DNA from: Burkholderiaceae bacterium
GTDB taxonomy: Bacteria; Pseudomonadota; Gammaproteobacteria; Burkholderiales; Burkholderiaceae_D
Reading direction: 5' to 3'
Assembly: GCA_019752915.1 (NCBI GenBank)
Contig: JAIELO010000350.1
Location: forward strand, 1 to 11,785
DNA length: 11,785 nt
The first letter of the stretch is position 1. Every line of letters begins with the position of its first letter. A model generated the notes under the pieces. It was not told where the DNA came from. It ran no database searches and saw only the letters and a program-made list of their open reading frames with translations. Positions 1-7,608 of this stretch are shown here, piece after piece. The position numbers and the translations under genes were made by a program.

Positions 1-532
<532 letters not shown>

Positions 533-561
533 CTACGGCCAGAATTGTCTAAGAACCGAAC

Positions 562-567
562 ATTATA
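562..567 (-). promoter_or_regulatory. Candidate -10 box for leuS
   Basis: On the minus strand this reads TATAAT, a perfect sigma-70 -10 hexamer, placed so that transcription would begin about 30 nt before the leuS ATG. No good -35 hexamer is found 16-18 bp upstream; that position overlaps a small GC hairpin (CCCGC-CTGA-GCGGG, 579-592). The call rests on the -10 match and its position. Confidence 0.45.
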
Positions 568-632
568 CCGTCACATGCCCCGCCTGAGCGGGTTAGCCGC
601 GCACGCTGGCATCTGCATGGCATACTGCGGCC

Positions 633-1409
633 ATGCACTACCGCGAATATCCTCCCCATCCGGCGCTGGCAGCCCATCTGGACTGCGTGTGGGCGGCGCA
701 GGCACCCGCCAGCGCGCACCACCACCGCGTGCTGCCGGATAACTGCGTCGACCTCCTCTGGCAGGATGGCGGCCAGGCCGGTTTTGCGGTCGGCATGATG
801 AGTAGCCCGATACTGGTGGCCAGCAGCACCTCTGTGCGCACACTGGCGGTGCGCTTCAAACCCGGCGCCGCCGGCCGGTTTCTGGGCGCACCGCTGCATG
901 TGCTAACCGACCAGCGCGCCGACCTTGAGCAGTTATGGGGCCGCAGCGATGCCGAGCGACTGGCCGACGCCCTGTGGGAATACGAACGTCCCGAACGCGC
1001 GCGCCTTGCCCTGATCGAAGGCGTGCTGCTGCAACGACTGCGTGCTGCGCAAGCTGCCCCGCCCTCGGCGCTACTGGCGCAGCGCCACGCGGATGGACTG
1101 ATCCGCTACGCGCTGGGCGCACTGGAAGCCAGCGACGGCGGCCTGCGAATTGCCGATCTAGCAACACAACTCGGTGTCTCGCGCCAGCACATGGCGACCC
1201 TGTTCCGCCAGCACGTGGGCCTGTCGCCCAAACTGTATGCGCGCATCTGCCGCTTTCGCCGCGCCACGGCGGCGTTACAGCAGACCCGCGCGCCAGACTG
1301 GTCGCAACTGGCGCTGGCTTGCGGTTACTTTGACCAGTCGCACCTGATTCACGATTTCCAGCAGTTCGCCGGCAGCGCGCCACAGCACTTCCTGCGCCAC
1401 ACTGGCTAA
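633..1409 (+). CDS. AraC-family transcriptional regulator
   Basis: Predicted DNA-binding regulator of 258 residues. The C-terminal third has the AraC/XylS double helix-turn-helix: the first at about 173-200 (IADLATQLGVSRQHMATLF, then GLSPK) and the second at about 223-250 (LALACGYFDQSHLIHDFQQF followed by AGSAP). The N-terminal part (about 1-105, beginning MHYREYPPHPAL, with LPDNCVDLLW) resembles the effector domain of AraC proteins described as DUF6597-type. The ligand cannot be read from sequence. The ATG at 633 lacks a clear Shine-Dalgarno sequence, so the start is less certain than the family. The gene downstream encodes a VOC-fold protein behind an array of 10-bp repeats, a plausible but unproven target. 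Local autoregulation is also possible. Confidence 0.9.
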   Translation: MHYREYPPHPALAAHLDCVWAAQAPASAHHHRVLPDNCVDLLWQDGGQAGFAVGMMSSPILVASSTSVRTLAVRFKPGAAGRFLGAPLHVLTDQRADLEQLWGRSDAERLADALWEYERPERARLALIEGVLLQRLRAAQAAPPSALLAQRHADGLIRYALGALEASDGGLRIADLATQLGVSRQHMATLFRQHVGLSPKLYARICRFRRATAALQQTRAPDWSQLALACGYFDQSHLIHDFQQFAGSAPQHFLRHTG

Positions 1410-1470
1410 TTCCCAGCTTCCATTTTTACAATCGCCGGAGCTTGGGCTGTGCCAAGATAGCGTTTTCGAT

Positions 1471-1530
1471 AATCTTCACTAATCCGTACTATTCCACACT
1501 AATAGTCACTAATATTCACTAATCTTCAAT
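1471..1530 (+). repeat. Six degenerate 10-bp tandem repeats, consensus AATNNTCACT
   Basis: Six consecutive 10-bp blocks share a pattern: aatcttcact, aatccgtact, attccacact, aatagtcact, aatattcact and aatcttcaat. CACTAAT recurs at 1477, 1497, 1507 and 1517, with TACTATT at 1487 in register. The period is about one DNA helical turn, so the copies would face the same side of the helix. The array lies between the AraC-type gene and the VOC gene and ends 8 bp before the VOC ribosome-binding site, so it falls in the presumed promoter or leader. It may be a regulator-binding array or a decayed simple repeat. Confidence 0.75.
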
Positions 1531-1548
1531 CACCTTCGGGAGCACAGC

Positions 1549-1914
1549 ATGATCAAGGGTTTGCGCACAGCGATCTATCCGGTAGCCGATCTGGCCGCCG
1601 CCAAAGCATGGTACGGCAGCGTGTTCGGCGTGGCGCCGTATTTCGACCAGCCTTTCTACGTGGGCTTTTCGGTAGGCGGCTTTGAACTGGGCCTGCTCCC
1701 GGACGGCACACCGGGCGCCACCGGCAGCATGGTCTACTGGGGCGTCGATGACCTTGATGCCGAAGTGGCACGTATCCTGGCACTGGGTGCCACCTTGCAC
1801 GGTGCGATTCAGGACGTCGGCGGCGGCATCCGCACTGCGGAACTGGCCGACCCGGATGGCAATCTGCTTTGCCTGATCGACAACCCGCACTTCGATCCGT
1901 CCGCAGTACGCTAA
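1549..1914 (+). CDS. VOC superfamily (glyoxalase/bleomycin-resistance fold) protein
   Basis: Small cytoplasmic protein of 121 residues made of one VOC domain of paired beta-alpha-beta-beta-beta units. Visible features are the opening strand GLRTAIYPVADLAAAKAWY (about 4-22, the usual helix with the FY/WY motif), strand FELGL (45-49) carrying a possible metal-ligand Glu46, the second half GSMVYWGVDDLDAEVARI (about 59-76), and the closing ADPDGNLLCLIDNP (100-113). The His usually found on the first strand of glyoxalase I is not evident, so metal-dependent activity is uncertain; members include lyases, dioxygenases and antibiotic-binding proteins. A good ribosome-binding site, GGGAG at 1538-1542, supports the ATG. 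It follows the AraC-type gene in the same direction by 139 bp. Function is not assignable. Confidence 0.9.
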   Translation: MIKGLRTAIYPVADLAAAKAWYGSVFGVAPYFDQPFYVGFSVGGFELGLLPDGTPGATGSMVYWGVDDLDAEVARILALGATLHGAIQDVGGGIRTAELADPDGNLLCLIDNPHFDPSAVR

Positions 1915-1937
1915 GCGCTGGCAGCTTAGTCACTCAG

Positions 1938-1970
1938 CGCCGCCTGAAGCGTGGATTCAGGCTTGCGGCG
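1938..1970. terminator. GC-rich stem-loop after the VOC gene
   Basis: CGCCGC (1938-1943) pairs with GCGGCG (1965-1970), and CTGAA (1944-1948) pairs with TTCAG (1956-1960), leaving a small bulge and a 7-nt loop. Alternatively GCCTGAA/TTCAGGC forms a perfect 7-bp stem. It begins 24 bp after the VOC stop codon and lies upstream of map. No run of T follows, so it may be a weak or factor-assisted terminator, or a leader structure of map. Confidence 0.35.
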
Positions 1971-2026
1971 GCGGTACGGCGTGGCTTGTGGCAGAATATC
2001 GGCCTTAAAGAATAAAGAGGTCGCCC

Positions 2027-2905
2027 ATGTCCCGCCGTAGCCCCACCAACCAGAACAAGACGCCAGAACAGATCGCTCAGGCCCGTATCGCCGCCCAGCT
2101 GGCGGCCGAGGTACTGACCATGATCGCCCCGCATATCCGCGCCGGCGTCAGCACGGCCTATCTGGACCGCCTGTGCAATGAATACATCGTCAATGTGCAG
2201 CAGGCGATTCCAGCCAACGTTGGCTATGGTGGCTTCCCGGCCACCGTGTGCAGCTCGGTCAACCACGTGGTCTGCCATGGCATCCCGTCGGAACAGCAAA
2301 TCCTCAAGGACGGCGACATCATCAACATCGATGTGGCAGTCATCAAGGATGGCTGGTTCGGTGACACCAGCCGCATGTACTACGTGGGCGAGCCGTCCAA
2401 GGCAGCGCGCAAACTGGTGGAAACCACCTACGCCGCAATGTGGGCCGGTATCCGTGCCGTCAAACCGCGTGCCACGCTAGGCGACGTCGGTTTCGCGATC
2501 CAGACCGTGGCCGAAAAGGCCGGTTACAGCGTGGTGCTCGATTACTGCGGTCATGGCATCGGCACCATCTATCACGATGATCCGCAAGTGGCCCACTACG
2601 GCCGCCCCGGTCAGGGCGTGGTTCTGAAGCCGGGCATGCTGTTTACCATCGAGCCGATGATCAATGCAGGGAAAGCCCCAACCCGCGAACTGAGTGACGG
2701 CTGGACGGTGGAGACGCGCGACAAATCCTTGTCGGCACAGTGGGAACACATGGTGCTGGTGACGGAGACCGGCTTCGAGGTGCTGACGCTGGCTCCGGGC
2801 GAAACCGGCGCCAAGGCGCAGATTCCGAACCCGGTGCCGGCCGGTGCCGAGCCAGTAGTAAACGCGCTGGCTGCAACGCCAGCCGCAGCGCCTAGCGCAG
2901 GCTGA
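2027..2905 (+). CDS. map: Methionine aminopeptidase, type I
   Basis: Removes the initiator methionine from nascent proteins; a cytoplasmic, dinuclear-metal enzyme. It is 292 residues against 264 in E. coli. Aligned with E. coli Map at a constant offset of +5, the metal ligands are Asp102, Asp113, His176, Glu209 and Glu240, and the catalytic-pocket histidines are His84 (VCHGIP) and His183 (IYHDDP). KTPEQIAQAR at 11-20 and DGWTVETRDKSLSAQWEH (224-241) are typical. There are no N-terminal zinc-finger or SH3 motifs, so it is the simple bacterial type Ia. The last 30 or so residues form an Ala/Pro-rich tail absent from E. coli. AGAGG at 2016-2020 supports the start. It is not beside rpsB/tsf here, so it may be a second copy. 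Its 3' end overlaps the convergent barstar-like gene by 14 bp. Confidence 0.97.
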   Translation: MSRRSPTNQNKTPEQIAQARIAAQLAAEVLTMIAPHIRAGVSTAYLDRLCNEYIVNVQQAIPANVGYGGFPATVCSSVNHVVCHGIPSEQQILKDGDIINIDVAVIKDGWFGDTSRMYYVGEPSKAARKLVETTYAAMWAGIRAVKPRATLGDVGFAIQTVAEKAGYSVVLDYCGHGIGTIYHDDPQVAHYGRPGQGVVLKPGMLFTIEPMINAGKAPTRELSDGWTVETRDKSLSAQWEHMVLVTETGFEVLTLAPGETGAKAQIPNPVPAGAEPVVNALAATPAAAPSAG

Positions 2906-3218
2906 GTTTCAGGGCTGGCTTCTCGCCGTAGTCGTCATAACGTTCGTTGATGCCAGCCACGCAATAAGCCACTTCTTCCAGAATCTCGGGCACCGCAGCC
3001 TGCATGGCGGCGCTGTCCTTGATGACGATGTCCAGCAGTTCGTTCGGCTTCAGACGGAACTTGCTCATATTGTCGTCATCGCGCAGATAGCTCAGACAAT
3101 CCACCCACCCATCCATGCTGTTGCTGTAGCTGTCGGGGAAACCCAGTGCCGCCTTGCAGGCGGCGTGGAAGCTGGCGCTGTCGGTAATCGCAGCGCCATT
3201 CAGTTCGGCGGTAGCCAT
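2892..3218 (-). CDS. Barstar-like protein (barnase-inhibitor family)
   Basis: Small acidic protein of 108 residues from the preferred ATG at 3218 (MATAELNGAAI). Characterised barstars bind and block a secreted ribonuclease. The segment LGFPDSYSNSMDGWVDCLSY (25-44) aligns with the inhibitory helix region of Bacillus barstar ([20 protein letters not shown]) and keeps both key aspartates, here Asp36 and Asp40. The C-terminal half, with ILEEVAYCVAGINERYDDYG, differs from classical barstar. A longer reading frame to 3248 would overlap exbD and is less likely. The start lies one base after the exbD stop, with GAGAAA as a weak ribosome-binding site inside the end of exbD, so translation is probably coupled. 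No barnase-like gene is in the window. Family assignment is good; the partner is unknown. Confidence 0.82.
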   Translation of the reverse strand: MATAELNGAAITDSASFHAACKAALGFPDSYSNSMDGWVDCLSYLRDDDNMSKFRLKPNELLDIVIKDSAAMQAAVPEILEEVAYCVAGINERYDDYGEKPALKLSLR

Positions 3219-3219
3219 A

Positions 3220-3642
3220 TTATTTCTCTTTCTCGGGGGCGGTAACAAACCCCAGTTTGGTTAAGCCCTGCTGCTGCGCTGCCGCCATCACCTGCGCCAC
3301 CACTTCGTAGCGGGTATTTTTGTCGGCGCGCAGTTGCAACTCCGGTTGCGGTGCCAGCGTCGCCGCCTGCTGCAAACGCTGTTCCAGCGCCACTGCGTCG
3401 ACCGGCTCGTTATTCCAGTAAATCTGTCCCGCGCCATCGATGGCCAGCAACACGCTGGCGGCCTGCTGCGCACTGGCCGCCGCATTCGCCACCGGCAGAT
3501 CGAGCTTGACGGCGTTGCTCAGCATTGGCGCACTCAGAATGAAAATCACCAGCAGCACCAGCATCACGTCGACCATCGGCGTGACATTGATGTCGGCCAT
3601 CGGGCCGGGATTGCGGTGGTGATGAAAGCTGCCGAAACTCAT
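3220..3642 (-). CDS. exbD: ExbD/TolR-family biopolymer transport protein
   Basis: Inner-membrane protein of 140 residues that works with ExbB to turn the proton gradient into motion of a TonB- or TolA-like partner. It has a short cytoplasmic N-terminus, then ADINVTPMVDVMLVLLVIFI (16-35) containing the essential membrane Asp at position 25, the same number as in E. coli ExbD, and then a periplasmic domain (about 45-135) with PELQLRADKNTRYE and a final GLTKLGFVT strand. ExbD and TolR are hard to separate by sequence. There is no tolA, tolB, pal or tonB in the window, so exbD is preferred over tolR. It lies 29 bp after exbB and its stop sits one base before the barstar-like start. Confidence 0.92.
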   Translation of the reverse strand: MSFGSFHHHRNPGPMADINVTPMVDVMLVLLVIFILSAPMLSNAVKLDLPVANAAASAQQAASVLLAIDGAGQIYWNNEPVDAVALEQRLQQAATLAPQPELQLRADKNTRYEVVAQVMAAAQQQGLTKLGFVTAPEKEK

Positions 3643-3671
3643 GCTGTGCGCTCGCAGTAGGATGACGCGTT

Positions 3672-4343
3672 TCAGGACGCGCGGCCGGCGTCCGTCAGAT
3701 AGGCTTGCAGGTCGTAGGCAAAGGCGTCCAGTTCGGCCAGCGTGAGCCGGTTGACGCGGTTAAAACCGTTATACGCCAGCACGGCAGGAATCGCCACCGT
3801 CAGGCCGATCGCCGTCATAATCAGCGCCTCGCCCACCGGACCGGCCACCTTATCGATCTGCACCGTGCCATGGGCCGATACATTGGCCAGCGCATGGTAA
3901 ATGCCCCACACGGTGCCGAGCAGGCCGACGAACGGCGCGGTGGCACCGATCGACGCCAGCAGCGTCAAGCCGCTTTCCAGCTTGGTAGTAGCGCTCTGAA
4001 TGCGGTCACGCAGCACCCGCGTCAGTTGCGCGGCCGGCGCCAGTGCGCTGCCCAGCGTGCTGCGGCCAGCTGCCTGCTGCAAGGCGGCGCTGTGCTGCGC
4101 CAGCGGCGCGTAAATCTGTTCGGGATCGGCAGCGCTCAGCGCGGCCACCCCGTCAGCCAGCGTGGGCGCCAGCCAGAATTGCTGTAGCGCTGGCGCGCTG
4201 CGGCGGATACGCCACGCGGCCAGCGCTTTGGACAGAATGAAAAACCAACTCACCAGCGACATCGCCAGCAACACCAGTGCCACCGCGTGGCTAATGGCGT
4301 CGCCCTGTTCCCAGTAACTGGTCAGGGTAAAGTGATTATTCAT
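3672..4343 (-). CDS. exbB: ExbB/TolQ-family proton-channel protein (MotA/TolQ/ExbB)
   Basis: Inner-membrane protein of 223 residues that forms the pentameric proton channel around ExbD. Three membrane helices are visible: about 18-40, about 126-150 (ASIGATAPFVGLLGTVWGIY) and about 170-192 (VGEALIMTAIGLTVAIPAVL). Glu172 and Thr177 in the last helix and Thr144 in the second correspond to conserved channel residues of E. coli ExbB (Glu176, Thr181, Thr148). The cytoplasmic loop between helices 1 and 2 is Ala/Gln-rich. The start ATG is 9 bp after the dapB stop, suggesting one transcript. No TonB gene or clear Fur box accompanies it, so its partner and iron control are not shown. TolQ is the main alternative name. 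Confidence 0.93.
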   Translation of the reverse strand: MNNHFTLTSYWEQGDAISHAVALVLLAMSLVSWFFILSKALAAWRIRRSAPALQQFWLAPTLADGVAALSAADPEQIYAPLAQHSAALQQAAGRSTLGSALAPAAQLTRVLRDRIQSATTKLESGLTLLASIGATAPFVGLLGTVWGIYHALANVSAHGTVQIDKVAGPVGEALIMTAIGLTVAIPAVLAYNGFNRVNRLTLAELDAFAYDLQAYLTDAGRAS

Positions 4344-4352
4344 GGTGCGTCA

Positions 4353-5162
4353 TTATCCGTTCAGCGCCAGCACGTCAAACATGTCGTACAGACCGGTGCT
4401 CTTATCGGCCAGGAAGCGGCAGGCACGCAGCGAACCGTGCGCGTAGGTGACGCGGCTGCTCGATTTGTGGCTGATTTCGATGCGCTCGCCGATGCCGGCA
4501 AACAGCACGGTATGGTCGCCGACGATGTCGCCGCCACGGATGGTGGCAAAGCCGATCGAGGACGGATCACGTTCGCCCGTCACGCCTTCGCGGGCGTACA
4601 CGGCGCAGTCTTTCAGGTCGCGACCCAGCGCATCGGCCAGTACCTCGCCCATTTTCAGCGCGGTGCCGGACGGTGCATCGACCTTGTGGCGGTGGTGCGC
4701 TTCGATGACTTCAATGTCATAGCCGGTCGACAGAGCCTTGGCAGCCTGCTCCAGCAACTTCAGGGTGACGTTGACGCCAACGCTGAAATTCGGCGAGAAC
4801 ACAATGGCGGTTTTCTTGGCCGCTTCGGCAATCGCTGCCTTGCCTGCTGCGTCGAAGCCGGTGGTGCCGATCACCATCTTGATGCCATGTTCGGCGCAGT
4901 AAGCCAGATGCTCCAGCGTGCCTTCCGGACGGGTGAAATCAATCAGGAACTGCGCACCGGCCAGACCTTGTGCCAGTTCTGCAGCCACCATCACCCCGGC
5001 CGGCTGGCCGAGGAAAGCAGCAGCGTCGCTACCGATATTGGCGCCACCGGCGCGATCGAGTGCCCCTGCCAGACGCGCATCGGGCGCAGCCTGCACGGCT
5101 TCGATCAGGATCCGGCCCATGCGGCCACCAGCGCCAGCGATGGCGATATTCATGTCAGTCAT
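4353..5162 (-). CDS. dapB: 4-hydroxy-tetrahydrodipicolinate reductase
   Basis: Reduces 4-hydroxy-tetrahydrodipicolinate with NAD(P)H to tetrahydrodipicolinate, a step of diaminopimelate and lysine synthesis in the cytoplasm. It is 269 residues, close to 273 in E. coli. The N-terminal Rossmann motif is GAGGRMG (10-16), and the substrate-binding and catalytic signature [16 protein letters not shown] spans 154-169, with His156 and Lys160 equivalent to the catalytic His159 and Lys163 of E. coli. GTTGF (99-103) and SPNFSVGVN (123-131) are also typical. ATG at 5162 is preferred to the second ATG at 5153 because AGGA lies about 5 bp upstream of the first. It sits 17 bp after bamE and 9 bp before exbB. 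Confidence 0.98.
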   Translation of the reverse strand: MTDMNIAIAGAGGRMGRILIEAVQAAPDARLAGALDRAGGANIGSDAAAFLGQPAGVMVAAELAQGLAGAQFLIDFTRPEGTLEHLAYCAEHGIKMVIGTTGFDAAGKAAIAEAAKKTAIVFSPNFSVGVNVTLKLLEQAAKALSTGYDIEVIEAHHRHKVDAPSGTALKMGEVLADALGRDLKDCAVYAREGVTGERDPSSIGFATIRGGDIVGDHTVLFAGIGERIEISHKSSSRVTYAHGSLRACRFLADKSTGLYDMFDVLALNG

Positions 5163-5179
5163 GCTTTCCTCGTTACCTG

Positions 5180-5773
5180 TTACTGATCGGACTTGGCGTC
5201 CTGCTTGCTTTGCGGCGCCGGGCCGGCAATGCGTGCGATGTATTCTTTTTCGGTCGGCAGATTGCCGCCTTCCCAGCGTTCGACGCGGCCTTCTTTATTG
5301 AAGAACACAATCACGCGGCTGGTGGTCAGCTCGCCGTTACCTTTGGCCATGCGGAACGGATAGTCCCAGCGGCTGCCGTGGAAAGGATCTTCCAGCAGCG
5401 CGGTGCCAAAGATGAAGCGTACCTGATCGCGGGTCATGCCCACCTTCAGCTGGGCCAGCATTTCTTCCGAAACGAAGTTACCCTGCTGAATGTCGGGACG
5501 GTAGGGCGAGAAGAACCACATGAACTTCTGCAGCTGGGTGATGGTGGTGGTTTGCGCACCTTTGTTGGCGTCGAGGGTGACGCCGGCGTCCTTGACCTCG
5601 CTCGACTTCTCGCCCAGCGTGGTTTTGGTGGCGCAGCCAGCCATGGCCAGCGCGACGCACACCGCACCGGCCAGCAGGGGCAGACGGCCAGTAGAACGGG
5701 ACGGGGTGGAATGCAAGGGCGACTGCAACTTAGACTGCAACTTGGTCGGCAATTTAGCCTGGGTGACGCGCAT
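5180..5773 (-). CDS. bamE: Outer membrane assembly lipoprotein BamE (SmpA/OmlA)
   Basis: Lipoprotein of the BAM complex, which inserts beta-barrel proteins into the outer membrane. From the ATG at 5773 it is 197 residues. An N-terminal hydrophobic segment ends in the lipobox LAMAGC, with the lipidated Cys at residue 47. The BamE domain follows: [19 protein letters not shown], then [27 protein letters not shown] and [17 protein letters not shown] longer frame begins at a TTG codon (5785), but GAGGA lies just before the ATG, so the ATG is preferred. About 30 residues precede the hydrophobic stretch, a long basic and Ser/Thr-rich n-region for a lipoprotein signal; a shorter internal start is not obvious. 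It is first gene of the bamE-dapB-exbB-exbD-barstar string and divergent from fur. Confidence 0.95.
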   Translation of the reverse strand: MRVTQAKLPTKLQSKLQSPLHSTPSRSTGRLPLLAGAVCVALAMAGCATKTTLGEKSSEVKDAGVTLDANKGAQTTTITQLQKFMWFFSPYRPDIQQGNFVSEEMLAQLKVGMTRDQVRFIFGTALLEDPFHGSRWDYPFRMAKGNGELTTSRVIVFFNKEGRVERWEGGNLPTEKEYIARIAGPAPQSKQDAKSDQ

Positions 5774-5870
5774 GGTTGTCCTCAATCGGTTCGAGCGGAA
5801 GTGCCGAAAAACGCTATATCATAATGCACATGGTACAAGATGGGGCTGCCCGGGCACACTTTGCGCAGGC

Positions 5871-5899
5871 ATTATCCACCAATTCCCCTAGTATGTCCT
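5871..5899 (-). promoter_or_regulatory. Candidate sigma-70 promoter for the bamE gene string
   Basis: On the minus strand, AGGACA (5899-5894) is followed after 17 bp by GATAAT (5876-5871). These match the -35 and -10 consensus at 4/6 and 5/6 positions. Transcription would begin near 5864, leaving a leader of about 90 nt before bamE. A second possible pair (TTGCAA at 5932-5927, 18 bp spacer, TATAAA at 5908-5903) lies just upstream, so the true start is uncertain. Confidence 0.35.
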
Positions 5900-5932
5900 T
5901 GTTTTATATGACTTAAATGTAAAACATTGCAA
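5899..5932. promoter_or_regulatory. AT-rich region with overlapping dyads between bamE and fur
   Basis: This AT-rich patch in an otherwise GC-rich window holds AATGT-AAA-ACATT (5916-5928), a perfect inverted repeat, and GTTTTA (5901-5906) paired with TAAAAC (5920-5925). It lies about 115 bp before the fur start and about 126 bp before the bamE start. It may contain promoters for either gene or an operator. It is a poor match to the 19-bp Fur box, so Fur autoregulation here is not supported. Confidence 0.3.
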
Positions 5933-6042
5933 ATTCTGCCAAGCGCTCGCGCACACGCCGCCGCGACGATGCTGCAACGCGCGCCGGAGTACGTTAAACT
6001 GTCGCCTCACCAGCACCAACCACCCACAGTCAGAGTCTCCAC

Positions 6043-6471
6043 ATGAGCAACAATCCGAACGATCTGAAGGCCAGCGGCCTGAAAGCCACGCTGCCACGCC
6101 TGAAAATTCTGGACATCTTCCAGAACAGCGACGTACGCCACCTGACTGCCGAGGATGTCTACAAGATCTTGCTGGCAGAAAATATGGATGTGGGTCTGGC
6201 CACCGTCTACCGCGTGCTGACCCAGTTTGAGCAAGCTGGCCTGCTCAATCGCAACCACTTCGAAACGGGCAAAGCGATTTTCGAACTCAACGAAGGCTCG
6301 CACCACGACCATCTGGTTTGCCTCGATTGCGGCCGCGTGGAAGAATTCTTCGACGAAGAAATCGAAGTGCGCCAGCAAGTCATCGCCCAGGAACGCGGCT
6401 TCAAGATTGCCGAGCATGCACTGGCGATCTACGGCAACTGCACCAAGACGGTCTGCCCGCACCGCAGCTAG
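6043..6471 (+). CDS. fur: Ferric uptake regulator Fur
   Basis: Iron-sensing repressor of 142 residues; with bound Fe2+ it represses iron-uptake genes. The N-terminal winged helix (about 1-80) includes [23 protein letters not shown] and [17 protein letters not shown]. The dimerisation and metal domain holds [16 protein letters not shown] (87-102). Ligands fall at the same numbers as in E. coli Fur: His33, Glu81, His88 and His90; His87, Asp89, Glu108 and His125; and the structural zinc cysteines Cys93, Cys96, Cys133 and Cys138. All are intact, supporting true Fur rather than Zur or PerR. No strong Shine-Dalgarno precedes the ATG. It diverges from bamE and converges on hrcA, sharing a GC palindrome at its 3' end. 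Confidence 0.97.
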   Translation: MSNNPNDLKASGLKATLPRLKILDIFQNSDVRHLTAEDVYKILLAENMDVGLATVYRVLTQFEQAGLLNRNHFETGKAIFELNEGSHHDHLVCLDCGRVEEFFDEEIEVRQQVIAQERGFKIAEHALAIYGNCTKTVCPHRS

Positions 6472-6494
6472 ACCGCTGCGGCTCGGCACATGAC

Positions 6495-6516
6495 AACGGC
6501 GCCCGCGGGCGCCGTT
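6495..6516. terminator. Perfect 22-bp GC palindrome between convergent fur and hrcA
   Basis: AACGGCGCC (6495-6503) and GGCGCCGTT (6508-6516) are exact inverted copies around a CGCG centre. It lies 23 bp after the fur stop and 4 bp beyond the hrcA stop. A short T-rich stretch (TTTGCTTT) follows on the plus strand; nothing similar follows on the minus strand. Position and stem strength fit a shared bidirectional terminator, more convincing for fur. Confidence 0.7.
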
Positions 6517-6520
6517 TGCT

Positions 6521-7537
6521 TTACTGCTGGCTGAGCGCGTTCGACAGCAGCTTGGCCGTAATATCGACAATCGGAATCACCCGCTCGTAGGCCATGCGGG
6601 TCGGGCCGATCACCCCCAGCGTGCCGACGATTTTGCCGTGCGCCGTATAGGGCGCCGTCACCACACTCATTTCATCCATCGGCACCAGACTCGATTCGCC
6701 ACCGATATAGATCTGCACGCCACTGGCCTTGCTCGACACATCGAGCAACTGCATCAGGCCGGTCTTCTGCTCGAACATATCGAACATCTGGCGCAACGAA
6801 CTCATATTCGAGGACAGATCGCTGACCGACAGCAGATTGCGTTCGCCGGAAATCACCATATCGTCGGAATCGTCGGCCATCGCTTCGCTGCCCACTGCCA
6901 CGGCGGCCTGCATCAGCCGGCCCATATCGTCGCGCAGCTGGCGCACTTCGCCCTGCAGGCGGCGGCGTACTTCGTCGAAGGCCAGCCCGCCGTAATTCTG
7001 GTTGATGTAATTGGCCGACTGCACCAGCTGGGCCGGGCTGTAATCGACGTCGGTCAGCAGCAAACGGTTCTGCACATCGCCGCCGGGCGCGACAATCACC
7101 AGCAGAATGCGCTTCTCGCCGAGCCGCAGGAATTCGATATGCTGGAACACCGATTCGCGCCGCGGGCTCAGCACCACGCCGGCAAACTGCGACAGCGAGG
7201 ACAGCATCTGCGCCGCGTTACTGATCATTTTCTGCGGTTGCGGCGCCTGCAGCCGCATATGCCCTTCCACCGCATGCTCGTCGAGATGCTGCACCGTGAG
7301 CAGGGTATCGACGAAAATCCGGTAGCCACGCGGCGTAGGCACCCGCCCCGCCGAGGTGTGGGGACTGGCCACATAACCGAGCTCTTCCAGATCGGCCATG
7401 ATGTTGCGGATGGTGGCCGGAGACAGGTCCAGCCCGGAAAATTTGGACAGAGCGCGCGAACCGACCGGCTGGCCGTCCGCGATATAGCGCTCCACCAGAG
7501 CTTTGAGCAAAGTTTGCGCGCGGGGTTCGAGTTGCAT
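6521..7537 (-). CDS. hrcA: Heat-inducible transcription repressor HrcA
   Basis: Repressor of class I heat-shock genes (groESL, sometimes dnaK), acting at CIRCE operators and depending on GroEL for activity. From ATG at 7537 it is 338 residues. The N-terminal winged helix (about 1-75) contains [39 protein letters not shown] and [20 protein letters not shown]. The central GAF-like region includes [11 protein letters not shown] and [18 protein letters not shown]. The C-terminus has [21 protein letters not shown]. The frame extends ten codons further to a GTG at 7567, but the [14 protein letters not shown] start matches the family. No CIRCE element is visible upstream, so self-repression is not indicated. 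The HAD gene lies 162 bp upstream on the same strand. Confidence 0.97.
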   Translation of the reverse strand: MQLEPRAQTLLKALVERYIADGQPVGSRALSKFSGLDLSPATIRNIMADLEELGYVASPHTSAGRVPTPRGYRIFVDTLLTVQHLDEHAVEGHMRLQAPQPQKMISNAAQMLSSLSQFAGVVLSPRRESVFQHIEFLRLGEKRILLVIVAPGGDVQNRLLLTDVDYSPAQLVQSANYINQNYGGLAFDEVRRRLQGEVRQLRDDMGRLMQAAVAVGSEAMADDSDDMVISGERNLLSVSDLSSNMSSLRQMFDMFEQKTGLMQLLDVSSKASGVQIYIGGESSLVPMDEMSVVTAPYTAHGKIVGTLGVIGPTRMAYERVIPIVDITAKLLSNALSQQ

Positions 7538-7608
7538 GATGAGTCGTTCGTGTAAGGCTGCTACCACAAGGTCAGGCCAGTTTCTACCGGCGTGCTGCCG
7601 GCTGGGCT

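Noticed and set aside
1471..1530. CRISPR array
   Set aside because: Units are only 10 bp with no spacers, far too short for CRISPR repeats, and no cas genes are nearby.
2892..4343. A tol-pal cluster
   Set aside because: The ExbB/TolQ and ExbD/TolR proteins are present, but tolA, tolB, pal and ybgC are not beside them.
4287..5186. Long open frame antisense to dapB (299 codons)
   Set aside because: It lies opposite an unmistakable dapB, has no recognisable domain and shows the Gly/Ala/Arg/His-rich make-up expected of a shadow frame in GC-rich DNA.
5774..6042. Fur box controlling fur or bamE
   Set aside because: Only fragments such as GATAAT resemble the 19-bp Fur box; no full or near-full match is present.
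6638..7555. Long open frame antisense to hrcA (305 codons)
   Set aside because: It is His/Arg/Gln-rich with no motif and is fully explained by the codon bias of hrcA on the other strand.
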